This document shows, piece after piece, positions 25,507 through 35,156 of a DNA stretch of 64,000 bases. A model generated the notes under the pieces. The model was not told the DNA's origin. It worked only from the letters and a program-made list of their open reading frames with translations, and searched no databases. How positions within the stretch are numbered: position 1 is the stretch's first letter; each line of letters starts with the position of its first letter. The translations under genes were made by a program, and so were the position numbers. The stretch is from the NCBI GenBank assembly GCA_002348045.1, contig DDYO01000023.1:9742-73741 (forward strand), given 5' to 3'. The DNA comes from Anaerolineales bacterium UBA2232. GTDB taxonomy: Bacteria > Chloroflexota > Anaerolineae > UBA2200.

Positions 25507-26933
25507 AGGCCAGCGATCTTCCGCCCGTCAGCCAGGATAGCTGCAACCTGATCCCCTCGCGTCGTCTCGGTATAGATGCGTGCCAGGGGCTCAGTTCCCG
25601 AGAAACGGATCAGGAGCCACCCGCCGTCCTCTAGGATATATCGGAAGCCATCGAGGGCATCCTGAGCAACGATCTTGAGGCCTCCAGCATTGGCTGGAGT
25701 GGCCTCCTTGAGACGAGCGATAGCCTGTTCCCGCTGGTCGGGCTGCAGCGCGATATCAATTCGATCGTAATAGTGTGGACCCACCAGGGAAAAGACGTGT
25801 TCGATGAGTTGTGAGGGCGTCTTCTTGAGGCGGATCATGAGGTCCAGGAGGAACAGACCGGCCAGCACACCATCGCGCTCGGGGATATGACCGGCAAAAC
25901 CAAAGCCGCCACTCTCTTCTCCTCCAAAAATCGCCCCGGTCTCCATCATCTTGGGGCCGACATACTTGAAGCCAACGGGCGTCTCATGCACGGGAAGGTC
26001 ATAGATCTTGGCGAGCTTGTTGGCCATCGACGTCGTCGTTACCGTCTTGACAATCGGGCCGCGCTTGCCGCGAACCTCCAGCAGGTACAACAAGAGCAGC
26101 GCATAGACCTGGAGCTGATTGACAAAGTGCCCGTTCTCGTCCATTAGCCCGATGCGATCCGCGTCTCCATCCAAGGCGAGCCCAACATGCCCCTGGTTCT
26201 GTGCGATTCCCGCGACCAGAGCAGCCAGGTTGTGAGCGATGGGTTCCGGGTTGTGCATGCCGGGGAAGAGCGGATTGCGCTGGTTGTTCAGCTCGACGAG
26301 CCGAATGTTGCCGCCCGACAGCAGCGCCGGAAAGTAGCCAATCCCTGCGCCGAACATGGCGTCGGCGATCACGGTGATGTCAGCAGCTTTGATCGCCTCG
26401 AGGTCAACCATCGTCGCCAGGTGCTCCAGGTATTTGGGTGCTGGATTGAAACGGACCACGAGATCGCGCTTGAGTGCTTCGACCATAGACAAGCGATGAA
26501 CCGACCCGCGGCCTTCCTGGATGTTGACAATGTTCTGCTCAAGAATGGCGACGATTTCAGGAGACGCGCTGCCGGCATACTCCGGCTTGACCTTGAAGCC
26601 GTTCCACGTGGCGGGATTGTGGCTCGAAGTGATCACCACCGCGCCGCCCGCTTTCTGATCGAGGATGGCGTAGGAAATGGTCGGCGTAGGAGCCGGCCGG
26701 TCACAGAGGAAGACGGGGATTCCGTTTCCTGCCAGCACCTCAGCCGTTGCCGCTGCAAAGTCCTCGGACGCAAACCGGGTGTCGTAACCGATGACCAGCC
26801 CCTTCGCCGCCCCGCCGGTATCCTGCAGCCACTGGGCCAACGCCTGCGCGCAGATACGGACGTTGTCAAAGGTATAGTCCTCGGCGATAAGGGCCCGCCA
26901 CCCATCCGTGCCGAACTTGATCTTTGTGGCCAT
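25503..26933 (-). CDS. Phosphoglucomutase/phosphomannomutase
   Basis: A 476-residue alpha-D-phosphohexomutase. It shows all four signature elements: the catalytic phosphoserine loop TSSHNP (102-107), the magnesium loop DGDADR (near 255), the sugar-specificity loop GEESGG, and the phosphate-binding RFSGTEP near the C-terminus. Its enzyme class interconverts hexose 6- and 1-phosphates. Because gmd and rmd directly upstream consume GDP-mannose, supply of mannose 1-phosphate is a sensible role, but the GEESGG loop also fits glucose-specific enzymes, so the substrate is left open. GGAGG lies about 11 bases before the ATG. Confidence 0.93.
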   Translation of the reverse strand: MATKIKFGTDGWRALIAEDYTFDNVRICAQALAQWLQDTGGAAKGLVIGYDTRFASEDFAAATAEVLAGNGIPVFLCDRPAPTPTISYAILDQKAGGAVVITSSHNPATWNGFKVKPEYAGSASPEIVAILEQNIVNIQEGRGSVHRLSMVEALKRDLVVRFNPAPKYLEHLATMVDLEAIKAADITVIADAMFGAGIGYFPALLSGGNIRLVELNNQRNPLFPGMHNPEPIAHNLAALVAGIAQNQGHVGLALDGDADRIGLMDENGHFVNQLQVYALLLLYLLEVRGKRGPIVKTVTTTSMANKLAKIYDLPVHETPVGFKYVGPKMMETGAIFGGEESGGFGFAGHIPERDGVLAGLFLLDLMIRLKKTPSQLIEHVFSLVGPHYYDRIDIALQPDQREQAIARLKEATPANAGGLKIVAQDALDGFRYILEDGGWLLIRFSGTEPLARIYTETTRGDQVAAILADGRKIAGL

Positions 26934-26948
26934 CAGTTGCCTGCCTCC

Positions 26949-27992
<1,044 letters not shown>

Positions 27993-28009
27993 CTATAGTG
28001 CCCCAGCTG

Positions 28010-28963
28010 TCAGGGCTTGATGTTTGACCGCCAGTAGTCCAGGATGTCGTGAAGGCTCTGCCGTAATGGGATCTCCACGCGCCAGCCGGTGAGGGAGTGA
28101 AACTTGGAACAATCCGCCACAATGTCTGGCACATCCGACGGTCGCAGCCGCGCCGGGTCCAGCTCGACGGTGAGTCGCGCCTTGCTGAGGGAGATGAGCT
28201 CGTCAAGGACCTGGCGGATGGAGACTGAACGTTCGGAGCCCAGATTGTAGACCTCTCCAGGTTCGCCCATCGTTATGGCGAGATGATAGGCTCGGACCAT
28301 GTCTCGGACGTCGCTGATGTCGCGGCGCGCGTCCAAGTTGCCCACTCTGACAATGGGCTCTTGGAGTCCTACCTCAGCCTCGGCGATTTGCTTGGCAAAG
28401 GCGGAAGCAACGAAAACAGGGCTCTGCCCTGGCCCGATGTGGTTAAACGGCCTCACCCGCACAACGGGCAGGCCGTGGCTGGCATGATACTGGTACCCCA
28501 GCATGTCCTGTGCAACCTTGCTCACAGAATAAGGGCTGTTGGGTCGTAAGGTATTTGTCTCACGTATGGGCAACTCAGAGGGATAAACGATGCCGTACTC
28601 GTCGGCTGAGCCGACCACCAGAATGCGCGGCAGTGTTTCCAACGCAATGGCTGCGAGCAGGACATTCAACTGTCCCCGGATGTTGTTCTCCAGGGTATGC
28701 CAGGGGCTCTCCCATGAGGTTGGGACAAAAGCCTGTGCAGCCAGATGGAAGACATAGTCTGGTCGAATGGCGTGAAAGAGATCGGTGAGCGCGCGCAGGT
28801 CCATCAAGATGTCACTCACGTGCAGTTGAAGCTGCGACCGATAGGGAGCAGCGCGTCCCTCCACGAGGTCCAACCCATGGACTTCCCAGTTGGAGTTCTC
28901 GAGGAGATACTGTGCCAGGTGAGTACCGGCGAAGCCGCCAATTCCGGTGATAAGAGCTTTCAG
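28010..28963 (-). CDS. rmd: GDP-4-dehydro-6-deoxy-D-mannose reductase (RMD-like), apparent CTG start
   Basis: An extended SDR of 317 residues. The cofactor loop TGIGGFAGTHL sits at the N-terminus, and SADEYGIVYP with SPYSVSKVAQ gives the Ser/Tyr/Lys site. VRPFNHIGPGQ is the segment shared by GMD and RMD enzymes. Together with gmd it would make GDP-D-rhamnose. The natural N-terminus (KALITGIGG) falls directly after a CTG at 28963, which has GGGAGGT at an ideal 6-base spacing. The nearest ATG/GTG/TTG alternative is a TTG at 29023 that adds 20 unlike residues and has no ribosome site. I therefore annotate from CTG. It is the first gene after the promoter at 29044-29072. Confidence 0.88.
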   Translation of the reverse strand: MKALITGIGGFAGTHLAQYLLENSNWEVHGLDLVEGRAAPYRSQLQLHVSDILMDLRALTDLFHAIRPDYVFHLAAQAFVPTSWESPWHTLENNIRGQLNVLLAAIALETLPRILVVGSADEYGIVYPSELPIRETNTLRPNSPYSVSKVAQDMLGYQYHASHGLPVVRVRPFNHIGPGQSPVFVASAFAKQIAEAEVGLQEPIVRVGNLDARRDISDVRDMVRAYHLAITMGEPGEVYNLGSERSVSIRQVLDELISLSKARLTVELDPARLRPSDVPDIVADCSKFHSLTGWRVEIPLRQSLHDILDYWRSNIKP

Positions 28964-29043
28964 GATGTGACCTCCCGGGAGGATGCTACCAAGAGCCCGT
29001 CTCAGAGATGGGGCGCTGCGCAAATGTGCTGTGCTGGTTGCCC

Positions 29044-29072
29044 ATTATAGCGTCTGTGGGAAGGAACGCCAA
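29044..29072 (-). promoter_or_regulatory. Promoter of the rmd-gmd glycan operon
   Basis: On the minus strand TTGGCG (29072-29067), a 17-base spacer and a perfect TATAAT (29049-29044) lie about 80 bases upstream of the rmd start. It is the best promoter match for the long minus-strand glycan operon down to about 17405. Confidence 0.75.
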
Positions 29073-29078
29073 ACATAA

Positions 29079-29101
29079 GAACCAGCGCACTGCGCTGGTT
29101 C
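29079..29101 (-). terminator. Perfect 10-base hairpin, possible terminator between ahcY and rmd
   Basis: GAACCAGCGC (29079-29088) and GCGCTGGTTC (29092-29101) form a perfect stem around a 3-base loop. Read on the minus strand it is followed by a T-rich TTATGTTT stretch, so it may end transcripts coming from ahcY just before the rmd promoter. The T-run is interrupted, so efficiency is uncertain. Confidence 0.45.
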
Positions 29102-29171
29102 AGCGTGTCCCGGTTCCGCCGGCTTGAAAGCTTGATAATCCGCATTCAAATGAGTGGAACGAGCCTGCTAT

Positions 29172-29205
29172 CAACAGGGGGCAGATTGCGGCCTGCCCCC
29201 TGTTG
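29172..29205 (-). terminator. Long GC-rich hairpin just after ahcY
   Basis: CAACAGGGGGCAG (29172-29184) and CTGCCCCCTGTTG (29193-29205) pair perfectly over 13 bases with an 8-base loop, starting 11 bases after the ahcY stop. No T-run follows, so it may stabilise the 3' end or work with the second hairpin at 29079 rather than act alone. Confidence 0.5.
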
Positions 29206-29215
29206 AGAAAGTGCG

Positions 29216-30481
29216 CTATGTCCCCTCTTCCCACGATTCGAGATACTTGGCCTGTTTGGGGGTGAGGGTGTCTATGGAGATACCCATCGCATGTAGCTTC
29301 AGGCGTGCGACGGTGCTGTCGATGTCGGCCGGTACGCTGTAGACGCGCTTCTCCAGCGAGGCCGCGTTCTTGACAATGAACTCGGCGCACAGGGCCTGAT
29401 TGGCAAAACTCATGTCCATGACGCTGGCCGGATGTCCTTCGGCAGCAGCCAGGTTCACGAGGCGGCCATCGGCCAGGAGTGAGATGCGGCGTCCATCTGA
29501 CAACGTGTACTGATCAACAAAGTCGCGCACCCGGCTCTTGGACACCGACAGGGCCTCTAACGCAGGGATGTTGATCTCGACATTGAAATGACCCGAGTTG
29601 GCCAGGAGAGCGCCATCCCGCATGACCTCGAGATGCGCCTGATCAACAACGTGTGTGTTGCCGGTTGACGTAATGAACAGGTCACCCACCTTGGCCGCTT
29701 CCAGCATCGGCAGGACCGCATAGCCGTCCATAACGGCTTCGAGGGCCCGAAGTGCATCGACCTCAGTGATGATCACGTGCGCCCCCATGCCCCGGGCGCG
29801 CGTGGCGATGCCGCGACTGCACCAACCGTAACCAGCCACAACCACCTTCTTGCCGGCCAGCAAGACGTTGGTGGCGCGGATGATGCCGTCGATGGTGGAT
29901 TGCCCTGTACCGTAGCGGTTATCAAACAAGTGCTTGGTCATGGCGTCGTTGACGGCGATGATGGGATAGCGGAGCACACCATCGCGGGCCATGGCGCGCA
30001 GGCGGATGACTCCCGTGGTGGTCTCCTCCGTTCCAGCAATGACGTGGGGGAGAAGGTCCGTGCGTTGCTTGTGCAGCGTCGAGACGAGATCTGCTCCATC
30101 GTCCATGGTGAGCTGGGGCTTGAGGGCCAGGGCACTATCGATGTGCTGGTAGTAGGTCTGGTTGTCCTCGCCTTTGATGGCAAATGTGGGTACCTCTAAC
30201 TGGGCAACCAGAGCCGCCGCTACATCATCCTGCGTCGACAGGGGATTCGAGGCACAGAGGGTGACATCGGCTCCTCCTGCTTTGAGGGTCCGCATCAGGT
30301 TCGCCGTCTCAGTCGTCACGTGCAAACAGGCTGTTATACGCTTGCCTGACAGGGGGCGCTCATGCGCGAAGCGCTCCCGGATCAAACGCAAGACAGGCAT
30401 CTCGCGCTCTGCCCATTCGATGCGCGAAACTCCGCGCTCGGACAGCGCCAGGTCCTTCACATCGTAAGATTGGTTGACCAT
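29216..30481 (-). CDS. ahcY: Adenosylhomocysteinase
   Basis: This enzyme of about 421 residues hydrolyses S-adenosylhomocysteine to adenosine and homocysteine, removing the inhibitor left by SAM-dependent methylation. It shows HVTTETANL (substrate site), [15 protein letters not shown], the NAD motif [14 protein letters not shown] with glycine-rich loop, and [14 protein letters not shown] ends the chain where many homologues have K-YRY. The length fits the short form lacking the 40-residue insert of eukaryotic and many proteobacterial enzymes. Of two adjacent ATG codons I use the second (30481), because AGGAG lies only 1 base from the first and 4 bases from the second. It is the last gene of the riboswitch-controlled operon. 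Confidence 0.95.
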   Translation of the reverse strand: MVNQSYDVKDLALSERGVSRIEWAEREMPVLRLIRERFAHERPLSGKRITACLHVTTETANLMRTLKAGGADVTLCASNPLSTQDDVAAALVAQLEVPTFAIKGEDNQTYYQHIDSALALKPQLTMDDGADLVSTLHKQRTDLLPHVIAGTEETTTGVIRLRAMARDGVLRYPIIAVNDAMTKHLFDNRYGTGQSTIDGIIRATNVLLAGKKVVVAGYGWCSRGIATRARGMGAHVIITEVDALRALEAVMDGYAVLPMLEAAKVGDLFITSTGNTHVVDQAHLEVMRDGALLANSGHFNVEINIPALEALSVSKSRVRDFVDQYTLSDGRRISLLADGRLVNLAAAEGHPASVMDMSFANQALCAEFIVKNAASLEKRVYSVPADIDSTVARLKLHAMGISIDTLTPKQAKYLESWEEGT

Positions 30482-30510
30482 CATGCTCCTTGTGGATTAG
30501 GGTGTACCGA

Positions 30511-30535
30511 TGCTCTGGTGAGTGTCGCCAGAGCA
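30511..30535. repeat. Intergenic inverted repeat between SAM synthetase and ahcY
   Basis: TGCTCTGG (30511-30518) and CCAGAGCA (30528-30535) form an 8-base stem with a 9-base loop in the 60-base gap between the two genes. There is no T-run on either side. It could be an RNA-processing or stability element, or chance. Confidence 0.35.
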
Positions 30536-30541
30536 CCACTA

Positions 30542-31747
30542 TTACCAAACACAGAACTCACCACGGGTAAGTCTCTGGGTAAAGTTGTAGATGTCCGCCA
30601 ACTCTCGCTCCATCACCTCTTCGACTGGCCGGCGCACGTCCTCCAGCTGGACGCCTGGCGCCAGCAGCATCTGGGCTGAGGCGATGAGTGGCTGGTCGAT
30701 GGGCTGACCGATCTGACTACAGAGCCAGACATAGATCTCGGCGATTCCCGGCACCGTAGTGTAGACCTGGTTGGCAATGGTGTGGGTGAGGAAGGTATAG
30801 ATCTTGCCCACATGGCTGATGGGATTCTTGCCCGCTGCAGCCTCGGTGCTCATGGGCCGGTTGAGGGCAATGACCCCATTGACCTTGTTGCCGCGTCCGA
30901 CCTGGCCGCAGTCCCCTCCCTCGGCCGAAGTGCCCAACACCGTCAGGTACATGCCGTCTTCTCCGCGGCCCTGTACGTCGAGGGTGTTCAGGTCAATCGT
31001 TATTCGGTCAAAGGCAAGGTTCTGGTCTGCGACGTATCGCTCAATAGCTGCCCTGATCTCCGCCTTACGGCCAAAATAGTCGTCTTCGCTGGCTACGAAA
31101 CGATCCACAAAGGCCATGGCTACGGTCAGGGTCAGGTGACGGTGGCGGCGAAACCCCATTACTTTGATGTCTTCTCCCGACTCGGGAAACGCGGACTTGA
31201 ACTCCGGGGAGTTGAGATATCGTTCGGTCGCAAGGACAATCCTCTCTGTTGCCGTAAAGGGGGCGTAGCCAACAGCAGCGGACGTATCGTTGGCGCCGAT
31301 GACCTCTCGATCAAAGATATCGGTGAGCTCGGGCGATCCCGGCTTGATCTCGTTCTGGAACCGCATGTGCACCTGCGGCTCGACAAATCGGAGGTTCTTG
31401 CGCAGCCAGTCGTGGGCGGTGGCCACGGCAATATCGCCCACGGGGACCGTCTTTCCCTGAACCTCGTAGATGGCGCGGTCGCCCATGACCAACAGCATGG
31501 ACTCATCAACCTTGCCACCGCCGATCCGGGGTGAGGTCTTCCCGGCGACTAGCATGCCCTTGTCGATATTGTGGTGTACTACCCGACCAAAGGTGTTCAA
31601 ATACTCGCGACAGAGGGCAACAGAGATTTCTTCCATGATGGCATCGCAGATGGAGTCGGGATGACCGCGTCCCTTGCGCTCCACCAGCTCCACGGCTTGG
31701 GCTTCCACGGGGATATTGCGGAGGCTCTCTACGGTTATATTCCTCAT
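30542..31747 (-). CDS. Archaeal-type S-adenosylmethionine synthetase
   Basis: A 401-residue protein of the archaeal-type methionine adenosyltransferase family (AdoMet_Synthase, formerly found mostly in archaea), not the usual bacterial MetK. Family signatures are VERKGRGHPDSICD (about 22-34), VHHNIDKGMLVAG, GGGKVDESMLLVMGDRA, and TSAEGGDCGQVGRGN with GKNPISHVGKIY in the C-terminal half. It forms SAM from methionine and ATP. The length agrees with archaeal enzymes (about 400). It sits between a PfkB kinase (125-base gap) and ahcY in an operon headed by a SAM-I riboswitch, so supply of SAM is feedback-controlled by its own product. Some Chloroflexota and other thermophile-related bacteria are known to carry this type, so it is unusual but not unique. 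Confidence 0.95.
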   Translation of the reverse strand: MRNITVESLRNIPVEAQAVELVERKGRGHPDSICDAIMEEISVALCREYLNTFGRVVHHNIDKGMLVAGKTSPRIGGGKVDESMLLVMGDRAIYEVQGKTVPVGDIAVATAHDWLRKNLRFVEPQVHMRFQNEIKPGSPELTDIFDREVIGANDTSAAVGYAPFTATERIVLATERYLNSPEFKSAFPESGEDIKVMGFRRHRHLTLTVAMAFVDRFVASEDDYFGRKAEIRAAIERYVADQNLAFDRITIDLNTLDVQGRGEDGMYLTVLGTSAEGGDCGQVGRGNKVNGVIALNRPMSTEAAAGKNPISHVGKIYTFLTHTIANQVYTTVPGIAEIYVWLCSQIGQPIDQPLIASAQMLLAPGVQLEDVRRPVEEVMERELADIYNFTQRLTRGEFCVW

Positions 31748-31872
31748 CGTCCTTTTCCCTCTCTACAGCTGTCTGTGCAGCCTGTACCTTGAAGGGCGCG
31801 GAGTGAACTGGGTGAAAGCCCTCGCCGCGACCAACGACCGCGCACACCAGCCCTGAAACACTGACGCCTTGG

Positions 31873-32787
31873 CTAGAAACAGGTGAATCTCTTGAATTCC
31901 TCGTATCGTGTTGTGATCTCCGCTGCGTTTAGCTCAGCCAGCCGTGACACGCCAAAGTCCTCGACGGTATAAGACGCCACGACGCTGCCATGGATGATGG
32001 CGCGCCGGATGTCGTCTGGCTCCAGGCTCTGCTGGCGAGCCAGGTAACCAATGAACCCACCGGCAAATGAATCGCCAGCACCCGTCGGATCGCTGATCTT
32101 TTCCAGGGGATACGCGGGCGCAAAGAAGAAGGAGTTGATGGGGCTGTTGCCGTTCGCGAACATCACGGCGCCGTACTCGCCCTTCTTGACGACCAAGGCT
32201 TTGGGCCCCTGACTCAAGATCTTGCGGGCTGCCCGCATCAGGCTGAAAGTGTTGGCATATTGACGCGCTTCAGCCTCGTTTATGAGGACGATGTCTACTG
32301 CAGAGATGGCCTTGCTCAATTCATCCTTGCGGTAATTGATCCAGTAATTCATCGTGTCCAGCGCCGTCAGACGCGGCTTGCGGACCTGTGCGAGAACCTG
32401 CAACTGAAGAACGGGGTCAATATTCGCCAGAAAGACGTATTCGGCGTCACGGTAAGACTCGGGGAGGTCAGGGCGAAAAGTGCCAAACACGTTGAGTTGG
32501 GTGTCGAGAGTCTCCGCCGAGTTTAGGTCGTAGCCGTAGCGTCCTGTCCAGCGGAAGGTCTTTCCCTCGGCAATCTGTAGTCCAGCGGTATTGACGCCCC
32601 TGGTCTGCAAGAAGTCGATATGGTGTTGCGGAAAGTCGGTACCAACGACGGCGACCAGATTGACTTGATCGTACAAACGCGCAGCAGCGGAGAAATACGT
32701 GGCCGAGCCCCCGAGGACCTCATCGGCTTGCCCGAAGGGCGTCTGGATAGAGTCTAGCGCAACTGATCCAACGACGAGAATGCTCAA
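31873..32787 (-). CDS. PfkB family kinase (candidate adenosine or sugar kinase)
   Basis: A 304-residue ribokinase-fold protein. The N-terminal GGSATYFSAAARL is the PfkB glycine motif that binds the sugar. DPTGAGDSFAGGF (233-245) is the C-terminal signature with catalytic base D239 and the anion hole. ADP/ATP-binding elements such as LVVKKGEYGA are present. Which substrate it phosphorylates cannot be read directly. Its neighbours release adenosine (AhcY) and handle methylthioribose phosphate (MtnA), so adenosine kinase activity is my preferred inference. The ATG overlaps the stop of the upstream methyltransferase gene (ATGA). Confidence 0.88.
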   Translation of the reverse strand: MSILVVGSVALDSIQTPFGQADEVLGGSATYFSAAARLYDQVNLVAVVGTDFPQHHIDFLQTRGVNTAGLQIAEGKTFRWTGRYGYDLNSAETLDTQLNVFGTFRPDLPESYRDAEYVFLANIDPVLQLQVLAQVRKPRLTALDTMNYWINYRKDELSKAISAVDIVLINEAEARQYANTFSLMRAARKILSQGPKALVVKKGEYGAVMFANGNSPINSFFFAPAYPLEKISDPTGAGDSFAGGFIGYLARQQSLEPDDIRRAIIHGSVVASYTVEDFGVSRLAELNAAEITTRYEEFKRFTCF

Positions 32788-33848
32788 GACGTGATCTCCT
32801 TGGCAGTAGTGACGTAACGGGTGCGCATCTCAGCAGATACGGCGGCGGTGAGTTCCAGGACGCTCTCTGCGGTTGCTGGATCGAGAGAACCAGTTCCACA
32901 GGATGGCATGACCAGCCCCGCGTTGAGAAGCTTGTCCAGCGAAACCCCCTTGTCTACGAGAAGACCTAGCGCCTCGTGAAGACGATCAACAAGCGCCTCT
33001 GCAGTCTCGCCCTCCACGGAGGGGCTTGCTGGAACAATGCCCCAGGCGATGATCCCACCGCGGTCCAGAAAACCCGCTACGGCCTCTGGGTAGAGCGCCA
33101 GCGACTCGGCATAGTCAAAGGCGTCGAGGTGAAGGATATCCACCGAGGTTTCCAGCAGCACGGACCAATCAGTGTTGCCACAACAGTGGATGCCCTTGAG
33201 TCCACTGATGCCGGCAAAGACTTCCTCCAGCAAACTGACAACCTGGGCGCGCTCCAGCGACACGTATCCAGAGCCGAACGCGCTGAGGTAAGGTTCATCG
33301 ACAAAGAGAATGGTCCGCGGTCCGAATGACTGGAGCTGAAGCTCCTGCCAGCTGGCCCGCAACCTGAGGTGCTTGGCCACCGCATCGGCCAGGATTTCGT
33401 CGTACAGCACTGGCCGGCGGTTTTCGTCCGAGACCGTCAGTCCCCAGCTGATTGGGCCCGTGATCTGCCCCTTGATTGCCACAGGAGGCGTCATCAGCAG
33501 CCCTTCGCTGCCCAGCAGGTGATAGAGCCCGGCGGCTTCCTCCGGGGACATTGCGCCGTACTCCAGGTCGTTCTGAAGGTAGGCCAGGTACAGGCGTTCC
33601 AGTCCAGGCTCCAGATTCCGGTTACGGTCAACGAATGTCCGCTCCGCAACGAGATCCACGACAATGCCTGGGAATCCCTGGGCGAACTGGGCATACATGT
33701 TTTCCTGGTAGGAGCGATGGGGTAGTTGCGGCCAGGCGGGGATATGGGGCAGATACTGGATCACCCAGTCCCAGGCTGTTGCCGGATGCGCCAGGGGCAG
33801 GCTGCCTGCCATGGTGGCCATCCATCCGGGCACAAAAGGTTCAGGCAC
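32784..33848 (-). CDS. Core-MetE-like methyltransferase, candidate folate-independent methionine synthase
   Basis: A 354-residue protein of the UROD/MetE-like TIM-barrel superfamily, matching only the C-terminal catalytic half of MetE. Counting from the GTG at 33848, it shows VDEP (D184, E185; substrate-amine site in MetE), KGIHCCGNTD with H221 and C223 as likely zinc ligands, and MPSCGTGS with C317 as a further ligand. The glutamate that completes zinc binding in MetE about 22 residues after H-x-C is not visible; the position reads LHLDAFDY. Without a folate-binding N-terminal half, it would need a corrinoid or other methyl donor. Placement under a SAM-I riboswitch strongly suggests methionine formation from homocysteine. 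The GTG overlaps the mtnA stop and has AAGGGGG upstream. Alternative: a corrinoid-protein methyltransferase. Confidence 0.75.
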   Translation of the reverse strand: MPEPFVPGWMATMAGSLPLAHPATAWDWVIQYLPHIPAWPQLPHRSYQENMYAQFAQGFPGIVVDLVAERTFVDRNRNLEPGLERLYLAYLQNDLEYGAMSPEEAAGLYHLLGSEGLLMTPPVAIKGQITGPISWGLTVSDENRRPVLYDEILADAVAKHLRLRASWQELQLQSFGPRTILFVDEPYLSAFGSGYVSLERAQVVSLLEEVFAGISGLKGIHCCGNTDWSVLLETSVDILHLDAFDYAESLALYPEAVAGFLDRGGIIAWGIVPASPSVEGETAEALVDRLHEALGLLVDKGVSLDKLLNAGLVMPSCGTGSLDPATAESVLELTAAVSAEMRTRYVTTAKEITS

Positions 33849-34905
33849 CAGAACCCCCTTGCTTTGCTTCGGCATCGGCTTTGGCGCGCTTGAGGCCGGC
33901 CCCAAATGGGGGATAGATGATGCCTTCCTCAGTGATGATGCCCGTTACATAGCGGTGTAGGGTGATGTCAAAAGCAGGATGAGCGGCAGGAAAACCCTCG
34001 GGTGCAATGGCTACGCCACGGAAGCGGGTGACTTCCTCAGGGTCTCGCTCCTCGATGGGGATGCTGGCGCCGCGCGGGACGGTCAGGTCAACAGTCGAAG
34101 TGGGGGCAAGGGAGTAGAAAGGGATCCCATTCTCTTTGGCGAGCACTGCCAGGGAGTATGTACCGATCTTGTTGGCGACGTCTCCGTTGGCAGCGATGCG
34201 GTCCGCGCCCAGGAACACGATGTCCACCTTTCCACGGGACATAAAGTGACCGGCCATGTTGTCGGTGATCAGGGTAGCCGGAATCCCTGCCTGCTGAAGC
34301 TCCCATGCCGTTAGGCGTGCGCCCTGCAGGAATGGACGGGTTTCGTCTACCCAGACGTGAACACGTCTGCCCTCCTGATGAGCGACTCGTATGGGTGCCA
34401 GGGCGGTACCAAAATCCACGGTGGCCAGCGCACCGGCGTTGCAGTGGGTGAGGATGTTCATACCATCTTCGATCAAAGCCGCCCCGTACGCCCCGATGCG
34501 CTTGTTGGTCTCCACGTCCTCATCGGCAATCAATTGCGCTTCCCGCACCACGGCACGGACCACCTGCTCAGCCGTGATCCACTTGCGGTCATAGGCTACT
34601 GAAGTCATGCGCTTGATGGCCCAGAACAGATTGACAGCGGTGGGGCGGGTCTTGCCCAAGACATCGGCTGCTCTTGCGACGGTCGCCAGGACATCATCTC
34701 TCTGATGGCCCGTACAGCGGACCGCAGCGAGGGCAATGCCATATGCGGCAGCAGCTCCGATAGCGGGCGCCCCCCGGATCTTCATAGTCTTGATGGCGTC
34801 GGCGACGTCGTGGTAGTCAGCGTACTCCAGGATGACGGTCTCCTGCGGTAGGCGGAGTTGGTCAATCATCCTTACGATACCATCGTCCCATTCAATGGTG
34901 CGCAT
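33841..34905 (-). CDS. mtnA: S-methyl-5-thioribose-1-phosphate isomerase
   Basis: A 354-residue eIF2B-alpha-like isomerase that converts methylthioribose 1-phosphate to methylthioribulose 1-phosphate in the methionine salvage pathway. The catalytic pair is present: C155 in THCNAG and D235 in LGADRI, 80 residues apart as in characterised MtnA enzymes; KIRGAPAIGAAAAYG near residue 45 is the family motif. The ATG at 34905 has AGGAG 5 bases upstream. An in-frame ATG at 34959 lies upstream of the riboswitch terminator stem and is not a credible start. No mtnP, mtnB or mtnD is seen here, so the rest of salvage is encoded elsewhere or differs. Confidence 0.95.
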   Translation of the reverse strand: MRTIEWDDGIVRMIDQLRLPQETVILEYADYHDVADAIKTMKIRGAPAIGAAAAYGIALAAVRCTGHQRDDVLATVARAADVLGKTRPTAVNLFWAIKRMTSVAYDRKWITAEQVVRAVVREAQLIADEDVETNKRIGAYGAALIEDGMNILTHCNAGALATVDFGTALAPIRVAHQEGRRVHVWVDETRPFLQGARLTAWELQQAGIPATLITDNMAGHFMSRGKVDIVFLGADRIAANGDVANKIGTYSLAVLAKENGIPFYSLAPTSTVDLTVPRGASIPIEERDPEEVTRFRGVAIAPEGFPAAHPAFDITLHRYVTGIITEEGIIYPPFGAGLKRAKADAEAKQGGSGA

Positions 34906-34923
34906 TGAATCTCCTATCATCGG

Positions 34924-34952
34924 CACAAAAAATCTCTCCCGATGGGAGAGAA
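34924..34952 (-). terminator. Rho-independent terminator of the SAM-I riboswitch expression platform
   Basis: On the minus strand TCTCTCCC and GGGAGAGA pair perfectly (34933-34951) around a 3-base loop and are followed by a run of six T. It ends about 20 bases before the mtnA start, the usual place for the OFF-state terminator of a SAM-I riboswitch. Confidence 0.9.
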
Positions 34953-34965
34953 GGTCCACGCTTCC

Positions 34966-35123
34966 CTCTCATCTATCAGGCCACGGAACCACTGGTACAC
35001 CCATTTGGCCTGCCGGACTTGGCACCGCTACGGGATTTGATGAGCGGCAGTTCGCCATCTCCTCAACTCCGATCGGTTGCCGGGGCTTCAAAGGGCCGGT
35101 CCCTCCACCCCTCTGGATAAGAG
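34966..35123 (-). ncRNA. SAM-I riboswitch (S-box) aptamer
   Basis: Read on the minus strand, the element opens with CTCTTATCCAGAGGGGTGGA, continues with GGGACCGGCCC and TTGAAGCCCCGGCAACC, and closes with GATGAGAG, which pairs with the opening CTCTTATC to form P1. These are the conserved P1, kink-turn and core sequences of SAM-I aptamers. The roughly 158-base length is longer than average because of an extended P3/P4 region. SAM binding should favour the terminator at 34924-34952 and shut off the mtnA to ahcY operon. An antiterminator would use the 3' P1 strand and bases just before the terminator. Confidence 0.93.
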
Positions 35124-35156
35124 TTATCTTGGCATATTCTTCTGAATGACGGCGCC

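Noticed and set aside
34906..34959. Extended mtnA start at 34959
   Set aside because: It would place coding sequence in the riboswitch terminator; ATG 34905 has AGGAG at proper spacing.
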